64,000 nucleotides of DNA from Arthrobacter sp. ISL-28 (GCF_018613875.1 NZ_JAGGPJ010000015.1:186001-250000); one strand, 5' to 3'; positions 17,667 to 28,741 are shown, numbered from the stretch's first letter. The notes: a model not told the origin generated them from the sequence alone. Program-made: numbers and translations.

Positions 17667-18826
17667 GCAGCCGGCCGATCCACGCTTTCACTGCCGCTGA
17701 AACCGCCGCAATGGACCACGCCCTTGAAGCTGCCCTGCAGGGCCCTCGAGGCGCCAATCCCCTGGTGGGTGCCGTCGTCGTCGGCCCTGACGGCCGCCAT
17801 CTGGTGACGGGCTACCACCGCGGCGCCGGAACGGCGCATGCCGAAGCCGATGCGATAGTGGCTGCAATCAGCGCCGGCGTGGACCTCAGTGGCTCCACCA
17901 TGGTGGTCACTCTGGAACCCTGCAACCACGTGGGACGCACCGGGCCCTGCGCGCAGGCGATCATCGATGCCGGAATAGCCAACGTCGTGTACGCCGTCGA
18001 CGACCCCCACGACCCTGCAGCCGGCGGTGCCGCCACCCTGCGCGCCGCCGGAGTCACCGTGCGGAGCGGACTGGCTGCGGAACGCGCGCTGGAACTGAAC
18101 CGGCGCTGGTTCCAGGCAGTCGAGGCCAAGCGCCCCTTCGTGACCCTGCACATTGCGCAGACGCTGGACAGCCGGATCGCCGCCGAAGATGGTACGAGCC
18201 AGTGGATCTCCAGCCCGGAATCGCTGGCGGACAACCACGCCATCCGGCGCCGGATCGACGCCATCCTCGTGGGCACCCAGACGGTCTTGGTGGACAATCC
18301 GAGGCTCACCGCGAGGGATGCCAACGGCGAGGCCTCGGGCGAACAGCCGCTGCGGGCCGTCATGGGTCTCCGTGACATTCCGGAAGACGCCGCCGTGCGC
18401 GGTGACGATGGCAGGACTCTCCATCTGCCCACCCGTGACCCTCACGAGGCGCTGTCCCTGCTGTTCTCCGCGGGCGTACGCCACGTCATGGTGGAGGGCG
18501 GGTCCAGGATCCTGAGCGCCTTCCTGGCCGAAGGGCTCGTTGATGAACTGATCGTCTATCTGGCGCCGACGCTGCTGGGATCCGGAACCCCTGCACTCAA
18601 CGGGCTGGGCATCGGCACCCTCGCCGCTGCCCAGCGCTGGGAATGGGATGCCGCCTCGGGCGGAGCGGTCCAGATGCTGGGCAGGGACCTTCGGCTCCAC
18701 CTGCTGCCCGAACGGCCGGACGCACCGCATGAAACTTACGCCGCTGCGCCAGCCGCGGCAGAAGAAACCTCAACTGATTCACTACCCGCCCGCGAAGCAG
18801 CGGGCACAGCCATGGGAGGCCACTGA
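17663..18826 (+). CDS. ribD: Bifunctional riboflavin deaminase/reductase RibD
   Basis: A 387-residue two-domain enzyme for the second and third steps from GTP to riboflavin. The N-terminal deaminase zinc site is HAEADAIV with LEPCNHVGRTGPC. The C-terminal NADPH-dependent reductase domain starts around residue 155 (LHIAQTLDSRIA) and has HVMVEGGSRILSAFL. The GTG at 17663 is used; it lacks its own strong ribosome binding site and overlaps a small upstream frame. The last about 30 residues are a Thr/Ala-rich extension. The stop overlaps the ribE start (TGATG). Confidence 0.94.
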   Translation: MSSRPIHAFTAAETAAMDHALEAALQGPRGANPLVGAVVVGPDGRHLVTGYHRGAGTAHAEADAIVAAISAGVDLSGSTMVVTLEPCNHVGRTGPCAQAIIDAGIANVVYAVDDPHDPAAGGAATLRAAGVTVRSGLAAERALELNRRWFQAVEAKRPFVTLHIAQTLDSRIAAEDGTSQWISSPESLADNHAIRRRIDAILVGTQTVLVDNPRLTARDANGEASGEQPLRAVMGLRDIPEDAAVRGDDGRTLHLPTRDPHEALSLLFSAGVRHVMVEGGSRILSAFLAEGLVDELIVYLAPTLLGSGTPALNGLGIGTLAAAQRWEWDAASGGAVQMLGRDLRLHLLPERPDAPHETYAAAPAAAEETSTDSLPAREAAGTAMGGH

Positions 18827-19464
18827 TGTTCACCGGAATTATTGCCGAGCAGGGGAAGGTCCTGTCCGTGGACCGCAACGGGGACACGAGCGCAACGCTG
18901 CGCCTGCACGCCCCCGGCACGGCCGAGGGACTGTCCCTGGGCGGCTCGATCGCCGTCAACGGTGTCTGCCTGACGGCGACCGCGATTGACGGCAAGGACT
19001 TCAGCGTCGATGTCATGGGGGAGACCCTTGTCCGCAGCACCGTGGGCGACCTTGCCGCAGGCGACGCCGTCAACCTGGAACGCTGTGTGCCGGCGGGCGG
19101 ACGGCTCGACGGCCACGTGGTCCAGGGGCACGTGGACGGAGTGGGCGAACTGCTCGAACGCGAAGCCCAGGGCAACTGGGAGCGGCTCCGTTTCGGCGTG
19201 CCACAGCGGCTTGCGCGCTACATCGCCGAAAAGGGATCCATCGCGATCGACGGCGTCTCCCTCACTGTCACCGCGGTGAGCCCGGCCGCGGAATCCGCCC
19301 CCTGGTTCGAGGTGGGCCTCATCCCGACCACCCTGGCCGACACCGGACTGGGCGCGAAGCCCACTGGCGGACGCGTGAATCTCGAGGTGGACGTGCTGGC
19401 AAAGTACACGGAGCGGCTCCTTGCTTTCAGCGGCACCACGGCCAAGACGGAGGACCAGAAATGA
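18826..19464 (+). CDS. ribE: Riboflavin synthase alpha chain
   Basis: A 212-residue enzyme that dismutates two lumazine molecules to riboflavin. Two homologous barrel domains are visible, starting [15 protein letters not shown] and [13 protein letters not shown], each with the [10 protein letters not shown] or [10 protein letters not shown] signature. The starting MFTGII is diagnostic. It overlaps ribD and ribB by one and four bases, so the operon is tightly coupled. Confidence 0.96.
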   Translation: MFTGIIAEQGKVLSVDRNGDTSATLRLHAPGTAEGLSLGGSIAVNGVCLTATAIDGKDFSVDVMGETLVRSTVGDLAAGDAVNLERCVPAGGRLDGHVVQGHVDGVGELLEREAQGNWERLRFGVPQRLARYIAEKGSIAIDGVSLTVTAVSPAAESAPWFEVGLIPTTLADTGLGAKPTGGRVNLEVDVLAKYTERLLAFSGTTAKTEDQK

Positions 19465-20171
19465 GCACGGCAAGACTCGACCCGGCCATCACCGGCACCC
19501 TGACGCTCGACCCGATCGAGGAAGCCGTCCGGGCCATGGCGGCAGGCCGGCCAGTGCTGGTGGTTGACAACGAGGACCGCGAAAATGAAGGGGACATCAT
19601 CTTTGCGGCCCAGCACGCCACCCCTGCCCTGATGGGATGGACCATCCGCTACAGTTCGGGCGTCATCTGTGTTCCGCTCGACGGTCCCCGCGCGGACGCG
19701 CTGGACTTGCCGCCCATGGTGGAGGTCAACCAGGACGCAAAGGGCACCGCCTACACTGTCTCCTGCGACGCCGCCACGGGTGTGAGCACCGGAATCTCGG
19801 CGACTGACCGGGCGCTGACGGCCAGGGTCCTCGCCGATCCCCGCAGCGAGCCGGCCGCCCTGACCCGGCCCGGGCATATTTTCCCGCTGCGCGCCGTTAA
19901 GGGGGGAGTGCGTGAACGCCCCGGCCACACCGAGGCCGCCGTGGACCTGTGCCGGCTTGCCGGCCTGGAACCGGTGGGCGTGATCGCTGAAGTTGTGTAC
20001 GACGACGGTGAAATGATGCGGTTGGACGGCCTTCGGGTTTTCGCCGCGGAGCACGGTTGCCCCTTGATTTCCATCGAGGATCTCGTGGCCTACCTCGGCA
20101 CGAACGACCATGTATCTTCACAGGACAACAGTCCGGAAGCGAGTCCGGCTGGAGAAGGGGAAAGACGATGA
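19461..20171 (+). CDS. ribB: 3,4-dihydroxy-2-butanone 4-phosphate synthase
   Basis: A 236-residue enzyme converting ribulose 5-phosphate to the four-carbon riboflavin precursor. Family blocks are [47 protein letters not shown] and [14 protein letters not shown]. In many actinobacteria this domain is fused to GTP cyclohydrolase II; here the frame ends after a Glu/Ser-rich tail and ribA starts separately with an ATGA overlap. No frameshift is needed to explain the split, so it looks natural. Confidence 0.94.
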   Translation: MSTARLDPAITGTLTLDPIEEAVRAMAAGRPVLVVDNEDRENEGDIIFAAQHATPALMGWTIRYSSGVICVPLDGPRADALDLPPMVEVNQDAKGTAYTVSCDAATGVSTGISATDRALTARVLADPRSEPAALTRPGHIFPLRAVKGGVRERPGHTEAAVDLCRLAGLEPVGVIAEVVYDDGEMMRLDGLRVFAAEHGCPLISIEDLVAYLGTNDHVSSQDNSPEASPAGEGERR

Positions 20172-20869
20172 CCGCATCTCAGACAGCGGAGCCCAGCAGC
20201 AACGGCAGGGGGCCGCATCCGGTAAGCGGCGGCCCCGTGGTCCAGCTGCCTGGCGCATTTGGGAACTTCGTGACACAGGCGTGGACCGATCTCATCACCG
20301 GAGCCGAGCACCTCGCTGTCAGCTCGCCCAACCCTCCCAAGGACGGTAAGGCCCCCCTCGTCCGGCTGCACTCCGAATGCCTCACCGGCGATGTCTTCGG
20401 GTCCTACCGCTGCGACTGCGGCGAGCAGCTCGCCTACGCGCTGGAACTGATCGAGGAATACGGCGGAACCCTCCTGTACCTGCGTGGCCAGGAGGGGCGC
20501 GGCATTGGCCTCGCCAACAAGATCCGGGCGTATGCCCTCCAGGAAGCCGGTTTTGACACCGTTGAGGCCAACGAACAGCTCGGGCTGCCCGTGGATGCCC
20601 GCTGCTACAACGCCGCGGCGCAGATCCTGGCCGAAATGGGACTGCACGAGATCCGGCTGTTGAGCAATAATCCGGACAAGCAGGACCGGCTGGCCAAGGC
20701 AGGCGTCAGGGTCGTGGAAATGGTTCCCACCGAGGTGCCCTCCCGGGAACAGAACATCCGCTACCTACAGACCAAGAAGGACCGCATGGACCATCTGCTG
20801 ACCCTGGATGCCCAGCCGGCAACGGTGCCCGGCAGGGGCACAGACACTTTTGACCACGAACAAGACTGA
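20168..20869 (+). CDS. ribA: GTP cyclohydrolase II (stand-alone)
   Basis: A 233-residue enzyme for the first step of riboflavin synthesis from GTP. The zinc and active site block reads [19 protein letters not shown], with [13 protein letters not shown] and [12 protein letters not shown] following. The ATG at 20168 overlaps the ribB stop by four bases; the frame runs further upstream to 20057 but only through ribB coding DNA. It is a separate GCH-II rather than the common RibBA fusion. Confidence 0.95.
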   Translation: MTASQTAEPSSNGRGPHPVSGGPVVQLPGAFGNFVTQAWTDLITGAEHLAVSSPNPPKDGKAPLVRLHSECLTGDVFGSYRCDCGEQLAYALELIEEYGGTLLYLRGQEGRGIGLANKIRAYALQEAGFDTVEANEQLGLPVDARCYNAAAQILAEMGLHEIRLLSNNPDKQDRLAKAGVRVVEMVPTEVPSREQNIRYLQTKKDRMDHLLTLDAQPATVPGRGTDTFDHEQD

Positions 20870-21370
<501 letters not shown>

Positions 21371-21403
21371 TTCGGACGGCTTTTCCGACGACTCGCGATG
21401 GGG

Positions 21404-21430
21404 GCGGGCACACACAGTGTGTGTGCCCGC
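21404..21430. terminator. Perfect 13-bp inverted repeat after ribH
   Basis: Arms GCGGGCACACACA and TGTGTGTGCCCGC surround a single G. It lies 33 bp past the ribH stop and is the likely end of the rib transcript, though it is not followed by a T run. Confidence 0.55.
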
Positions 21431-21497
21431 TCACATACTTGTCGTCATGCAACGGCCCGACAGGCGGCGCCCCCCAGGAGCAAGTAGGCTGTAGGGC

Positions 21498-21761
21498 GTG
21501 AAGAATTTCGAGACGCTGTTCGCAGAACTGAGTGAGAAGGCAGCCACCCGCCCGGAAGGCTCCCGCACCGTCGCCGAATTGGAGTCCGGAATCCACGGCA
21601 TCGGCAAGAAAGTCGTGGAGGAAGCCGCCGAGGTTTGGATGGCGGCAGAGTACGAATCCGACGAGGCCGCTGCCGAAGAAATCTCGCAGCTCCTGTACCA
21701 CCTGCAGGTCCTTATGCTGGCCAAGGGACTTACCCTTGAGGACGTCTACAAGCATCTGTAG
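21498..21761 (+). CDS. hisE: Phosphoribosyl-ATP diphosphatase
   Basis: An 87-residue all-helical MazG-like enzyme for the second step of histidine synthesis. It shows [34 protein letters not shown] with the metal-binding Glu pattern, and the ending [10 protein letters not shown]. It starts with GTG and lies 58 bp before hisG, as in most actinobacteria. Confidence 0.94.
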   Translation: MKNFETLFAELSEKAATRPEGSRTVAELESGIHGIGKKVVEEAAEVWMAAEYESDEAAAEEISQLLYHLQVLMLAKGLTLEDVYKHL

Positions 21762-21819
21762 CCGCGTCCGCGTGGCCCGTTTGCCTGAACTGAAGACTTC
21801 CAACCCAGAAAGACCTCCA

Positions 21820-22680
21820 ATGCTGCGAGTAGCTGTACCGAATAAGGGATCCCTGTCCGAAGCCGCCTCCGCGATGCTCGCCGAGGCTGGCTACCACCAG
21901 CGCCGCGACACCCGCGAACTGGTCATGGTGGACCCCGACAACGACATCGAGTTCTTCTTCCTCCGGCCGCGCGACATTGCCGTTTACGTGGGGCAGGGAA
22001 CGCTCGACGTCGGCATCACCGGCCGCGACCTTCTGCTGGACGCCGAGGTGGAAGCAGAGGAACTGCTGCCGCTCGGTTTTGCGGCCTCCACCTTCCGCTT
22101 TGCCGGCCCCGTGGGGGATTTCAGCAAGGTCGAAGAGCTCGAGGGCAAGCGCCTCGCCACCAGCTATGACGGGCTGCTCCGGGGCTACCTCGCCGAGCGG
22201 GGCATCCAGGCCAAAGTGGTCCGCCTCGACGGCGCAGTCGAGTCCTCCGTCCGCCTCGGTGTGGCCGATGCCATCGCCGACGTCGTCGAAACCGGCAGCA
22301 CCCTCAAGGCCGCCGGCATGGAGATTTTTGGCGATCCCATCCTCAAGTCAGAAGCCGTTCTGATCCGGCGCACCGGCCGGGGCGGTGCTGCGAACGGCAC
22401 CGCAAAGGAGATCGAGGTCCTCATCCGCCGGCTGCAGGGCGTCCTTGTGGCGCGCCAGTACGTCCTCATGGATTACGACATCCGCAAGGAGCTCGTGGAA
22501 CAGGCCGCGGCACTCACCCCCGGGCTGGAGTCACCCACCGTCTCGCCCCTGCGCGATTCGGACTGGGTAGCCGTCCGCTCCATGGTGCCGAAGAAGGAGA
22601 CCAACCGGATCATGGACGAGCTGTACGACCTCGGGGCCCGGGCCATCCTGGTCAGCAGCATTCACGCCTGCCGGATCTGA
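21820..22680 (+). CDS. hisG: ATP phosphoribosyltransferase, long form
   Basis: A 286-residue enzyme that begins histidine synthesis by joining PRPP to ATP. The start [20 protein letters not shown], the block [12 protein letters not shown] and the PRPP-binding [14 protein letters not shown] are all present. The C-terminal 80 residues form the regulatory domain of the long, histidine-inhibited type. The frame is open further upstream, but ATG 21820 follows AGACC and matches the family start. Confidence 0.96.
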   Translation: MLRVAVPNKGSLSEAASAMLAEAGYHQRRDTRELVMVDPDNDIEFFFLRPRDIAVYVGQGTLDVGITGRDLLLDAEVEAEELLPLGFAASTFRFAGPVGDFSKVEELEGKRLATSYDGLLRGYLAERGIQAKVVRLDGAVESSVRLGVADAIADVVETGSTLKAAGMEIFGDPILKSEAVLIRRTGRGGAANGTAKEIEVLIRRLQGVLVARQYVLMDYDIRKELVEQAAALTPGLESPTVSPLRDSDWVAVRSMVPKKETNRIMDELYDLGARAILVSSIHACRI

Positions 22681-22739
22681 GCCGCCTCCCTTCCGGAGGC
22701 CCCTTCATTCACGCATTCCGCAGGACAACAGGAGAAGTC

Positions 22740-23516
22740 ATGGCTGTAGCCGTACGCGTTATTCCGTGCCTGGACGTTGACGCCGGCCGGGTGGTCAAGG
22801 GCATCAACTTCGAAGGGCTCCGCGACGCCGGGGATCCCGTCGAGCTGGCCCACCGCTACGACAACGCCGGAGCGGACGAGCTCACGTTCCTGGACGTCAC
22901 CGCCTCTTCGGGCAACAGGGAGACGACGTTCGACGTCGTGCGCCGCACCGCCGAGGAAGTGTTCATCCCGCTGACCGTAGGGGGCGGCGTCCGGGGCGTC
23001 GCCGAAGTGGACAAGCTGCTCCGTTACGGCGCGGACAAGGCATCCATCAACACAGCCGCCGTGGCGCGTCCCGACGTCATCGACGAGATCACCCGGCACT
23101 TCGGCTCACAGGTGCTCGTGCTGTCCGTGGACGCGCGCCGCACCCGCCCCGGATCTGAACCGACGGCGTCGGGCTTTGAGGTCACCACCCATGGCGGACG
23201 CCAAGGCACCGGAATCGATGCCGTGGCCTGGGCGAAGGAAGCTGCCGACCGGGGAGTCGGGGAAATCCTGCTCAACTCGATCGACGCCGACGGCACCAAG
23301 GACGGCTTCGACCTGGAGTTGATCCGGCTGGTCCGGGCCGCCGTGCAGGTTCCGATCATCGCCTCCGGCGGTGCCGGCGAGCCGGCACACTTCCCGCCCG
23401 CCGTCGCTGCCGGCGCGGACGCCGTGCTGGCCGCCTCCATCTTCCACTGGGGCCCGGACGACATGATGTCGCAGGTTAAAACCGCGATCCGCGAAGCAGG
23501 CTTCGAGGTCCGCTGA
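22740..23516 (+). CDS. hisF: Imidazole glycerol phosphate synthase subunit HisF
   Basis: A 258-residue TIM-barrel cyclase that with HisH forms imidazole glycerol phosphate and [23 protein letters not shown] holds the first catalytic Asp; [28 protein letters not shown] (second catalytic Asp) and [13 protein letters not shown] follow. AGGAGA precedes the ATG. HisH and hisA are not in the window, so the his genes are split. Confidence 0.97.
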   Translation: MAVAVRVIPCLDVDAGRVVKGINFEGLRDAGDPVELAHRYDNAGADELTFLDVTASSGNRETTFDVVRRTAEEVFIPLTVGGGVRGVAEVDKLLRYGADKASINTAAVARPDVIDEITRHFGSQVLVLSVDARRTRPGSEPTASGFEVTTHGGRQGTGIDAVAWAKEAADRGVGEILLNSIDADGTKDGFDLELIRLVRAAVQVPIIASGGAGEPAHFPPAVAAGADAVLAASIFHWGPDDMMSQVKTAIREAGFEVR

Positions 23517-23526
23517 CGGGGTAACT

Positions 23527-23638
23527 GCTGGTTGAGCAAGACCGGCTGGTTGAGCCGGGCCCACGCTGGTTGAGCTGGTCGAAACCTGATTTCGACAGGC
23601 TCAATCAGCGGTAATGCGGCTGCTCAATCAGCGGTAAA
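23527..23638. repeat. REP-like intergenic repeats (GGTTGAGC / GCTCAA type)
   Basis: Three direct GCTGGTTGAGC-like units are followed by GGTCGAAA and its inverse TTTCGACAGGCTCAATCAGC, then another CTCAATCAGCGGTAA. This matches the short palindromic intergenic repeats seen in many Arthrobacter genomes. It lies between convergent hisF and the TIGR03085 gene. Confidence 0.7.
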
Positions 23639-23640
23639 TG

Positions 23641-24303
23641 CTAGAGGCCGACTTCGGCGGACTGGAGAAGCGCGACGGCGTCCGGCTGGCCTTCGAAGGT
23701 CACGAGGGCATGGCGCGTGCGGCCGTGGGCGTGCATCAGCAGTTCGCCCGGCTCACCCACGATCGCGACAGAAACCGGTGCGCGCTTTGCAACGTGCCGG
23801 GGACCTGAGGGGCAAACAAGGACGATGCCGAGGTCCACACCCCGGTAAAGGATGGCTGCACGCTTGATCAATTCGTCCCACAGGGCATCCGAGTATTCTT
23901 CGTCGAGGGCCCGGGGTGCCCAACGGTCCACAGCACGCCGGATATCCTCCGTGTGGACGAAGTACTCGATCAGGTTTGAGGTCTGGTCCAGAGCCTTGAT
24001 CTTCATCGGCGACAGCGCCGGCGGTCCCGCGCGGAAGACATTCACGAGTTTGGTGTAATCCTCGGTTGTCTTGAGTTTCGAAGCCAACCGGGCCGTTGCT
24101 TTATCCGAGGCCTTGGACAGGCCCTTGATGATCAGCCCGAGGCCTACGGCTGCCTTACGCTCGCGCAGGTAGAGGTGTGCTGCCAGATCCCTGGTTTTCC
24201 AGCCGCGGCAGAGCGTGGGGGAGTCAGGACCGGCCGCCAACAGGGTTTCGGCCAGGACTTCTCGGGACGGATCGACGAAATGCATCACTTGTGAAACTAG
24301 CAC
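23641..24303 (-). CDS. TIGR03085 family metal-binding protein (DinB/MDMPI-like)
   Basis: A 220-residue protein of the DinB-like four-helix family related to mycothiol-dependent maleylpyruvate isomerase. The typical WKTRDLAAHLYLRERKA gives a possible metal-binding His, and LIEYFVHTEDIRRA supplies the second His block. An alternative start at 24285 (MHFVDPSREVL) fits the family better than the GTG at 24303, but neither has a strong ribosome binding site. The substrate is unknown; it could use mycothiol as cofactor (inference). Confidence 0.82.
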   Translation of the reverse strand: MLVSQVMHFVDPSREVLAETLLAAGPDSPTLCRGWKTRDLAAHLYLRERKAAVGLGLIIKGLSKASDKATARLASKLKTTEDYTKLVNVFRAGPPALSPMKIKALDQTSNLIEYFVHTEDIRRAVDRWAPRALDEEYSDALWDELIKRAAILYRGVDLGIVLVCPSGPRHVAKRAPVSVAIVGEPGELLMHAHGRTRHALVTFEGQPDAVALLQSAEVGL

Positions 24304-24405
24304 GTCGCCGGGGGAGTTGCGCAGTGTGTCCGCGCGTCATTTTGTTCCGTTCTTCACACTGATCCAGACACCATGGCGGACTCCCTACTCCAGTGGGCGC
24401 CGAGC

Positions 24406-25755
24406 TCAGGAGAACGCCTTTAACACTGCCGTGAGGAGGCGGCCTGGGTCGCCCAGGCTCCGGTGGATGCCGTGGGAGGCCATCAGTTCCCCGCCAATGA
24501 CGACGTCGGTCACGTCGCTGGCTGTGGCACTGAACGGGAATTGCTGGGGCACGGACCCTGCGGTGCGCGCGGAGCCGGGGGCCACGGTCATCAGGTCGCA
24601 AACAGCACCGATGCGCAAGGCCGCCGACGCGACAGGTGTGGCCATGGAAGACGCCGCCCCGGATGTGGCGGCACGCAGGAGCTCTCCGGGGGAGAACCGG
24701 CCCCGTTCACCTGAAACCAGACGCTGTCCGTGTTCCAAGGCCCGCATTTCAACCCACGGATCGATGACGGCGTGTTGGTCTGTGCCCAGGGCGATCGTTG
24801 CGCCGGCGTCGGACAGCGCACGGGCCGGGCCGATCCCGTCGGCCAGATCGGCCTCCGTGGTTGGACACATTACGACGGTGGCGCCTGCAGCGCCGAGTAG
24901 ATGGACGTCCTCCGGTGTCAGGTGAGTGGCGTGGACAACGGAGAGCTGCCTGGTGAGCAATCCGTGCCTGGCCAACAGGCCTGTCGGGGTCACGCCATAC
25001 GCCTGAAGGCAGGCTTGGTTTTCTGCCGGCTGCTCGCTCACATGGATATGGAGGGGCAAATCGGCGGGAAGCTGCTTGGCGACGATTGCCAAGTCCGGTT
25101 CCGGGACACTGCGGACGGAATGCAGGGCAGCCCCCACGCTCACCATATCGGGGGCGAAGTTCTGTGCAATTTCGGCCCTGAGGGAGGCGAGTCTTTCCAG
25201 CCAGGCACGGGCATCGGCATCGCCGAACCGCGCCTGTTCCGGGCTGAGCGGCGTATGGATTCCTCCGGCCAGGTAGAGCGTGTCCAAAAGTGTCAGCCGG
25301 ATCCCCGCGGCGGTCGCGGCCCGGGCCAGCGCCAGTTCCATCGCGTGGCGTTCGGCGTACGGCTTTCCGCCTGGCTCGTGGTGCACATAATGGAACTCGG
25401 CGACTGCGCTGTAGCCGGCTACCACCATTTCCGTGAATACAGCCGTAGCAAGCTGTTCATACGTTTCCGGCGTCAGCTCGCCGGCGCTCTTGTACATCTG
25501 CTCGCGCCACACCCAAAAATCACCACGGTTGTCATGCGTTCGTCCGCGCAGGATCCGGTGAAAGGCATGGGAGTGGGCATTGGCGGCGGCGGGAAAAGCG
25601 ACACCCCTGAGCACGTGGCCCCCAGGCCGGGGATCGGTGCCAGCAGAGATGCCGACAATGAGGCCGTTCCGGGTCTCCAATTGCACACGTTCCGCCACGG
25701 CCGCAGATTCGCCGTCGACGTTTATCAGGGCCGCGTCGCACCAGAACGCGGTCAT
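24406..25755 (-). CDS. hutF: Formimidoylglutamate deiminase
   Basis: A 449-residue amidohydrolase that converts N-formimidoyl-glutamate to N-formyl-glutamate in histidine breakdown. The metal ligands are in ANAHSHAFH (HxH), [17 protein letters not shown] and [30 protein letters not shown] is characteristic of HutF. It sits alone on the minus strand between the biosynthetic genes hisF and hisI; no other hut gene is in the window. Confidence 0.93.
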   Translation of the reverse strand: MTAFWCDAALINVDGESAAVAERVQLETRNGLIVGISAGTDPRPGGHVLRGVAFPAAANAHSHAFHRILRGRTHDNRGDFWVWREQMYKSAGELTPETYEQLATAVFTEMVVAGYSAVAEFHYVHHEPGGKPYAERHAMELALARAATAAGIRLTLLDTLYLAGGIHTPLSPEQARFGDADARAWLERLASLRAEIAQNFAPDMVSVGAALHSVRSVPEPDLAIVAKQLPADLPLHIHVSEQPAENQACLQAYGVTPTGLLARHGLLTRQLSVVHATHLTPEDVHLLGAAGATVVMCPTTEADLADGIGPARALSDAGATIALGTDQHAVIDPWVEMRALEHGQRLVSGERGRFSPGELLRAATSGAASSMATPVASAALRIGAVCDLMTVAPGSARTAGSVPQQFPFSATASDVTDVVIGGELMASHGIHRSLGDPGRLLTAVLKAFS

Positions 25756-25918
25756 AGCGGGCCCTCCGGGACGCCGGCGTGATCAAGCCAAGCAGTACTC
25801 CCAAGAACGACAAGTTTCATACCGACATGGAAGCAAAGAACCGGCATTGAACATAGGCATATCCTGCAGAGCGGAGGGTTTGCGCCAGGGTCCGGAGATG
25901 GGCACTAGACTTGACCTG

Positions 25919-26374
25919 ATGTCTGAGCAGCCCGCCCCCAGCCCCACTCCCGGTTCGACCCCCGGCACCGCAGCCGGGACCGCCGTCGGCACTGCCGGCA
26001 GTGACCCCGTTTCAGGAAGTCCCCTTCCCGCCGAGATCGCCGCCGCGCTGAAGCGGGACAGCGCGGGGCTTGTGGCCGCAATCGTGCAGCAGCACGACAC
26101 CCACGAGGTGCTCATGCTTGGCTGGATGGACGATGAAGCCCTCAATCGCACCATGACCACCGGCCGGGTGACCTTTTTCTCGCGGTCCCGCCAGGAATAC
26201 TGGCGCAAGGGGGACACCTCGGGCCATGTGCAGTGGGTCAAATCGGTAGCGCTCGACTGCGACGGCGACGCCCTCCTCGTGCGCGTCGACCAGGTCGGCG
26301 CGGCCTGCCACACGGGAACGCGCACGTGTTTCGACGGCCGCAGCCTGGACGTCGTGACCGGAACCGCCGGATAG
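25919..26374 (+). CDS. hisI: Phosphoribosyl-AMP cyclohydrolase
   Basis: A 151-residue enzyme for the third step of histidine synthesis. A Pro/Gly/Thr-rich head of about 40 residues precedes the catalytic domain, which has [37 protein letters not shown] with metal-binding residues, and [11 protein letters not shown] with zinc ligands. The ATG at 25919 is chosen over longer frames that read into the divergent hutF region. HisE is encoded separately, as usual in actinobacteria. Confidence 0.95.
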   Translation: MSEQPAPSPTPGSTPGTAAGTAVGTAGSDPVSGSPLPAEIAAALKRDSAGLVAAIVQQHDTHEVLMLGWMDDEALNRTMTTGRVTFFSRSRQEYWRKGDTSGHVQWVKSVALDCDGDALLVRVDQVGAACHTGTRTCFDGRSLDVVTGTAG

Positions 26375-26471
26375 CAAACGATCCGCTGACCAGGTCCACC
26401 GAACCCAGGCCGATCGAAGCAGACTTTATCGAACCAGGCACCACCCAAGAACAGACGGAGAACCAATAGCC

Positions 26472-28106
26472 ATGCAGGACCTCGGAATCATCAGCCCGAG
26501 CCTGGAAGAATTCCGGGAACTCGCCGGCCACAGCCGGGTCATCCCCGTCCGGCTCAAAGTGCTGGCCGACGCGGAAACGCCTATCGGCCTCTACCGGAAA
26601 CTGGCACAGGGCCAGCCGGGCACCTTCCTGATGGAATCGGCGGCAGTCGGCGGCGCCTGGTCCCGGTACTCCTTCATCGGCTCAAAATCCCGCGCCACGC
26701 TGACCACCAAGGACGGCCAGGCACACTGGCTCGGCCAGCCACCCGCCGGGGTTCCAGTCGACGGCAATCCGGTGGACGCCATCCGGGACACCGTCGATGC
26801 CCTGCGCACGGACCGGTTCGACGGCCTTCCTCCATTCACCTCCGGGCTCGTGGGCTTCCTCGGCTGGGAAACCGTGCGTCACTGGGAGCGGCTGACCAGC
26901 CCTCCCGAGGACGATCTGCAGCTGCCCGAAATGGCGCTGAACCTCGTCACGGACATGGCCGTCCACGACAACATGGACGGGACCGTGCTGCTGATCGCCA
27001 ACGCGATCAACTTCGACAACACCCCCGACCGCGTGGACGAAGCCTGGCAGGACGCCGTCAGCCGCGTGAAGGAACTGCTCGCGCGCATCAGCACTCCGGT
27101 GACCCAGCCGGTCTCAGTGTTGGAGCCCGCGGCCCTCGATTTCGCATCGAGTGTCCAGGAACGCTGGGACGAGCCTGCCTACCTCGCCGCCCTCGACCGC
27201 GGCAAGGAAGCGATCGTGGACGGGGAAGTCTTCCAGGTGGTGATTTCCCGCCGCTTCGAAATGGAGTGCGGCGCCTCCCCTCTGGACGTCTACCGGGTGC
27301 TCCGCAACACGAACCCGAGCCCGTACATGTACATCTTCAGTCTCGAGGACGCCGACGGCCGGGAATACTCGATCGTCGGGTCGTCGCCTGAGGCATTGGT
27401 GACAGTCACCGGCGACGACGTCATCACGCACCCCATTGCCGGATCCCGTCCGCGCGGCAAGACCGTGGATGCAGACAAGGCCCTGGCCGAGGAACTCCTT
27501 GCCGACCAGAAGGAACGCGCCGAGCACCTGATGCTGGTGGACCTTTCCCGCAACGATCTCTCCAAGGTCTGCGTTGCCGGTTCAGTGGACGTCACGCAGT
27601 TCATGGAGGTGGAGCGGTTCAGCCACATCATGCACCTCGTCTCAACAGTCGTCGGTCGGCTCTCTCCCACGGCTAAGGCGTACGACGTCCTGAGAGCAAC
27701 CTTCCCTGCGGGAACACTTTCCGGCGCGCCGAAGCCCCGCGCCCTGCGCCTCCTTGATGAGCTGGAGCCGCACCGGCGCGGAATCTACGGCGGCGTGGTG
27801 GGCTACCTCGACTTCGCCGGCGACATGGACATGGCCATCGCTATCCGCTCGGCGCTGCTGCGCGAAGGCCGGGCCTACGTCCAGGCGGGCGGCGGCATCG
27901 TCGCGGACTCCGTCAACCCGACGGAGGCGCTGGAAACGGTGAACAAGGCCGCCGCTCCGCTCCGCGCCGTCCATACCGCGGGCTCGCTCCACAACATCAC
28001 GCCGGAATCAGTCGCCGCGGCGAATGCCGCAGGCAATAGATCAGGCACTAATCCAGGCACTAAATCCGCCGCGCAATCCGGACCAGAAGCCGGGGCAGAA
28101 TCCTGA
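26472..28106 (+). CDS. trpE: Anthranilate synthase component I
   Basis: A 544-residue chorismate-using enzyme that starts tryptophan synthesis. The feedback-site motif LMESAAVGGAWSRYSFIG is near residue 55, and the catalytic core has PSPYMYIFSLED, IVGSSPEALV, PIAGSRPRGKT, EHLMLVDLSRNDLSKVC and PAGTLSGAPKPRAL. The last about 35 residues are a low-complexity tail. The glutaminase partner TrpG is not in the window. The stop overlaps the start of the next gene. Confidence 0.96.
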   Translation: MQDLGIISPSLEEFRELAGHSRVIPVRLKVLADAETPIGLYRKLAQGQPGTFLMESAAVGGAWSRYSFIGSKSRATLTTKDGQAHWLGQPPAGVPVDGNPVDAIRDTVDALRTDRFDGLPPFTSGLVGFLGWETVRHWERLTSPPEDDLQLPEMALNLVTDMAVHDNMDGTVLLIANAINFDNTPDRVDEAWQDAVSRVKELLARISTPVTQPVSVLEPAALDFASSVQERWDEPAYLAALDRGKEAIVDGEVFQVVISRRFEMECGASPLDVYRVLRNTNPSPYMYIFSLEDADGREYSIVGSSPEALVTVTGDDVITHPIAGSRPRGKTVDADKALAEELLADQKERAEHLMLVDLSRNDLSKVCVAGSVDVTQFMEVERFSHIMHLVSTVVGRLSPTAKAYDVLRATFPAGTLSGAPKPRALRLLDELEPHRRGIYGGVVGYLDFAGDMDMAIAIRSALLREGRAYVQAGGGIVADSVNPTEALETVNKAAAPLRAVHTAGSLHNITPESVAAANAAGNRSGTNPGTKSAAQSGPEAGAES

Positions 28107-28741
28107 TGGCGGTTCCGGCCGGTTCCGCCGCCCAGGCGGCGGCCCGCAGCGGCACTCCCGCGTGGGCGCGGAAGTCCACGCTTGTCCTGCTCATTACCGT
28201 GCTGGCCATGGCGGTGTTCGGCGCGACAACCCAGACCTGGCTGACCGTCCACCTGGACCCGCAGCAGCTGGGACAGCCCGGCGCCGCCCAGGACGGACTC
28301 CAGGTCCAGGGCAGCAAGGCCGCCACAACCGTGACTGCACTTGCGCTAGTCGCGCTGGCAGGGGGGCTTGCAGCTTCCATCGCCGGCAGGATCGCGCGCT
28401 GGATCATCACGGCCATCATCGTTCTTGCGGCCGTCGGGATCATCACCGCCGCCGCGACAGTCCTCGCCGACCCCCTGGCCGCGGCGCAGGGCTCAATTGC
28501 GGCCGCCACCGGCGTTGCCGGGAGCACCGCCGAGGTGAGCGTTACGGCGTTCCCGGTCCTCGCCGTCGTCGCCGGTTCACTTCTGGCACTGGGCGGACTG
28601 CTGGTCATTCCGGCGGGGCGGCACTGGAAGACGCGGACCAAGTACGACGCCGCGGCAGCCGGAAGCCCTGCCGCCCAGGCCGGCCCGGTGGATGAAATCG
28701 ACAGCTGGGACCGGCTCTCGCGCGGCGACGATCCGACCTGA
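28106..28741 (+). CDS. Trp biosynthesis-associated membrane protein
   Basis: A 211-residue membrane protein of the actinobacterial TIGR02234-type family found only inside trp operons. Four hydrophobic segments are visible: STLVLLITVLAMAVFG, ALALVALAGGLAASIAG, WIITAIIVLAAVGII and VLAVVAGSLLALGGLLVI, with the typical ATTQTWLT after the first. It overlaps the trpE stop by one base. Its role is unknown; transport or enzyme scaffolding have no direct support. Confidence 0.87.
   Translation: MAVPAGSAAQAAARSGTPAWARKSTLVLLITVLAMAVFGATTQTWLTVHLDPQQLGQPGAAQDGLQVQGSKAATTVTALALVALAGGLAASIAGRIARWIITAIIVLAAVGIITAAATVLADPLAAAQGSIAAATGVAGSTAEVSVTAFPVLAVVAGSLLALGGLLVIPAGRHWKTRTKYDAAAAGSPAAQAGPVDEIDSWDRLSRGDDPT

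Noticed and set aside
20057..20167. Upstream extension of ribA
   Set aside because: The extra 37 codons lie wholly inside ribB; the ATG at 20168 gives the expected length and an ATGA overlap.
23527..23638. CRISPR-like spacing of repeats
   Set aside because: Units are few, of unequal spacing and partly inverted; they fit a REP-type intergenic repeat, and no cas gene is present.
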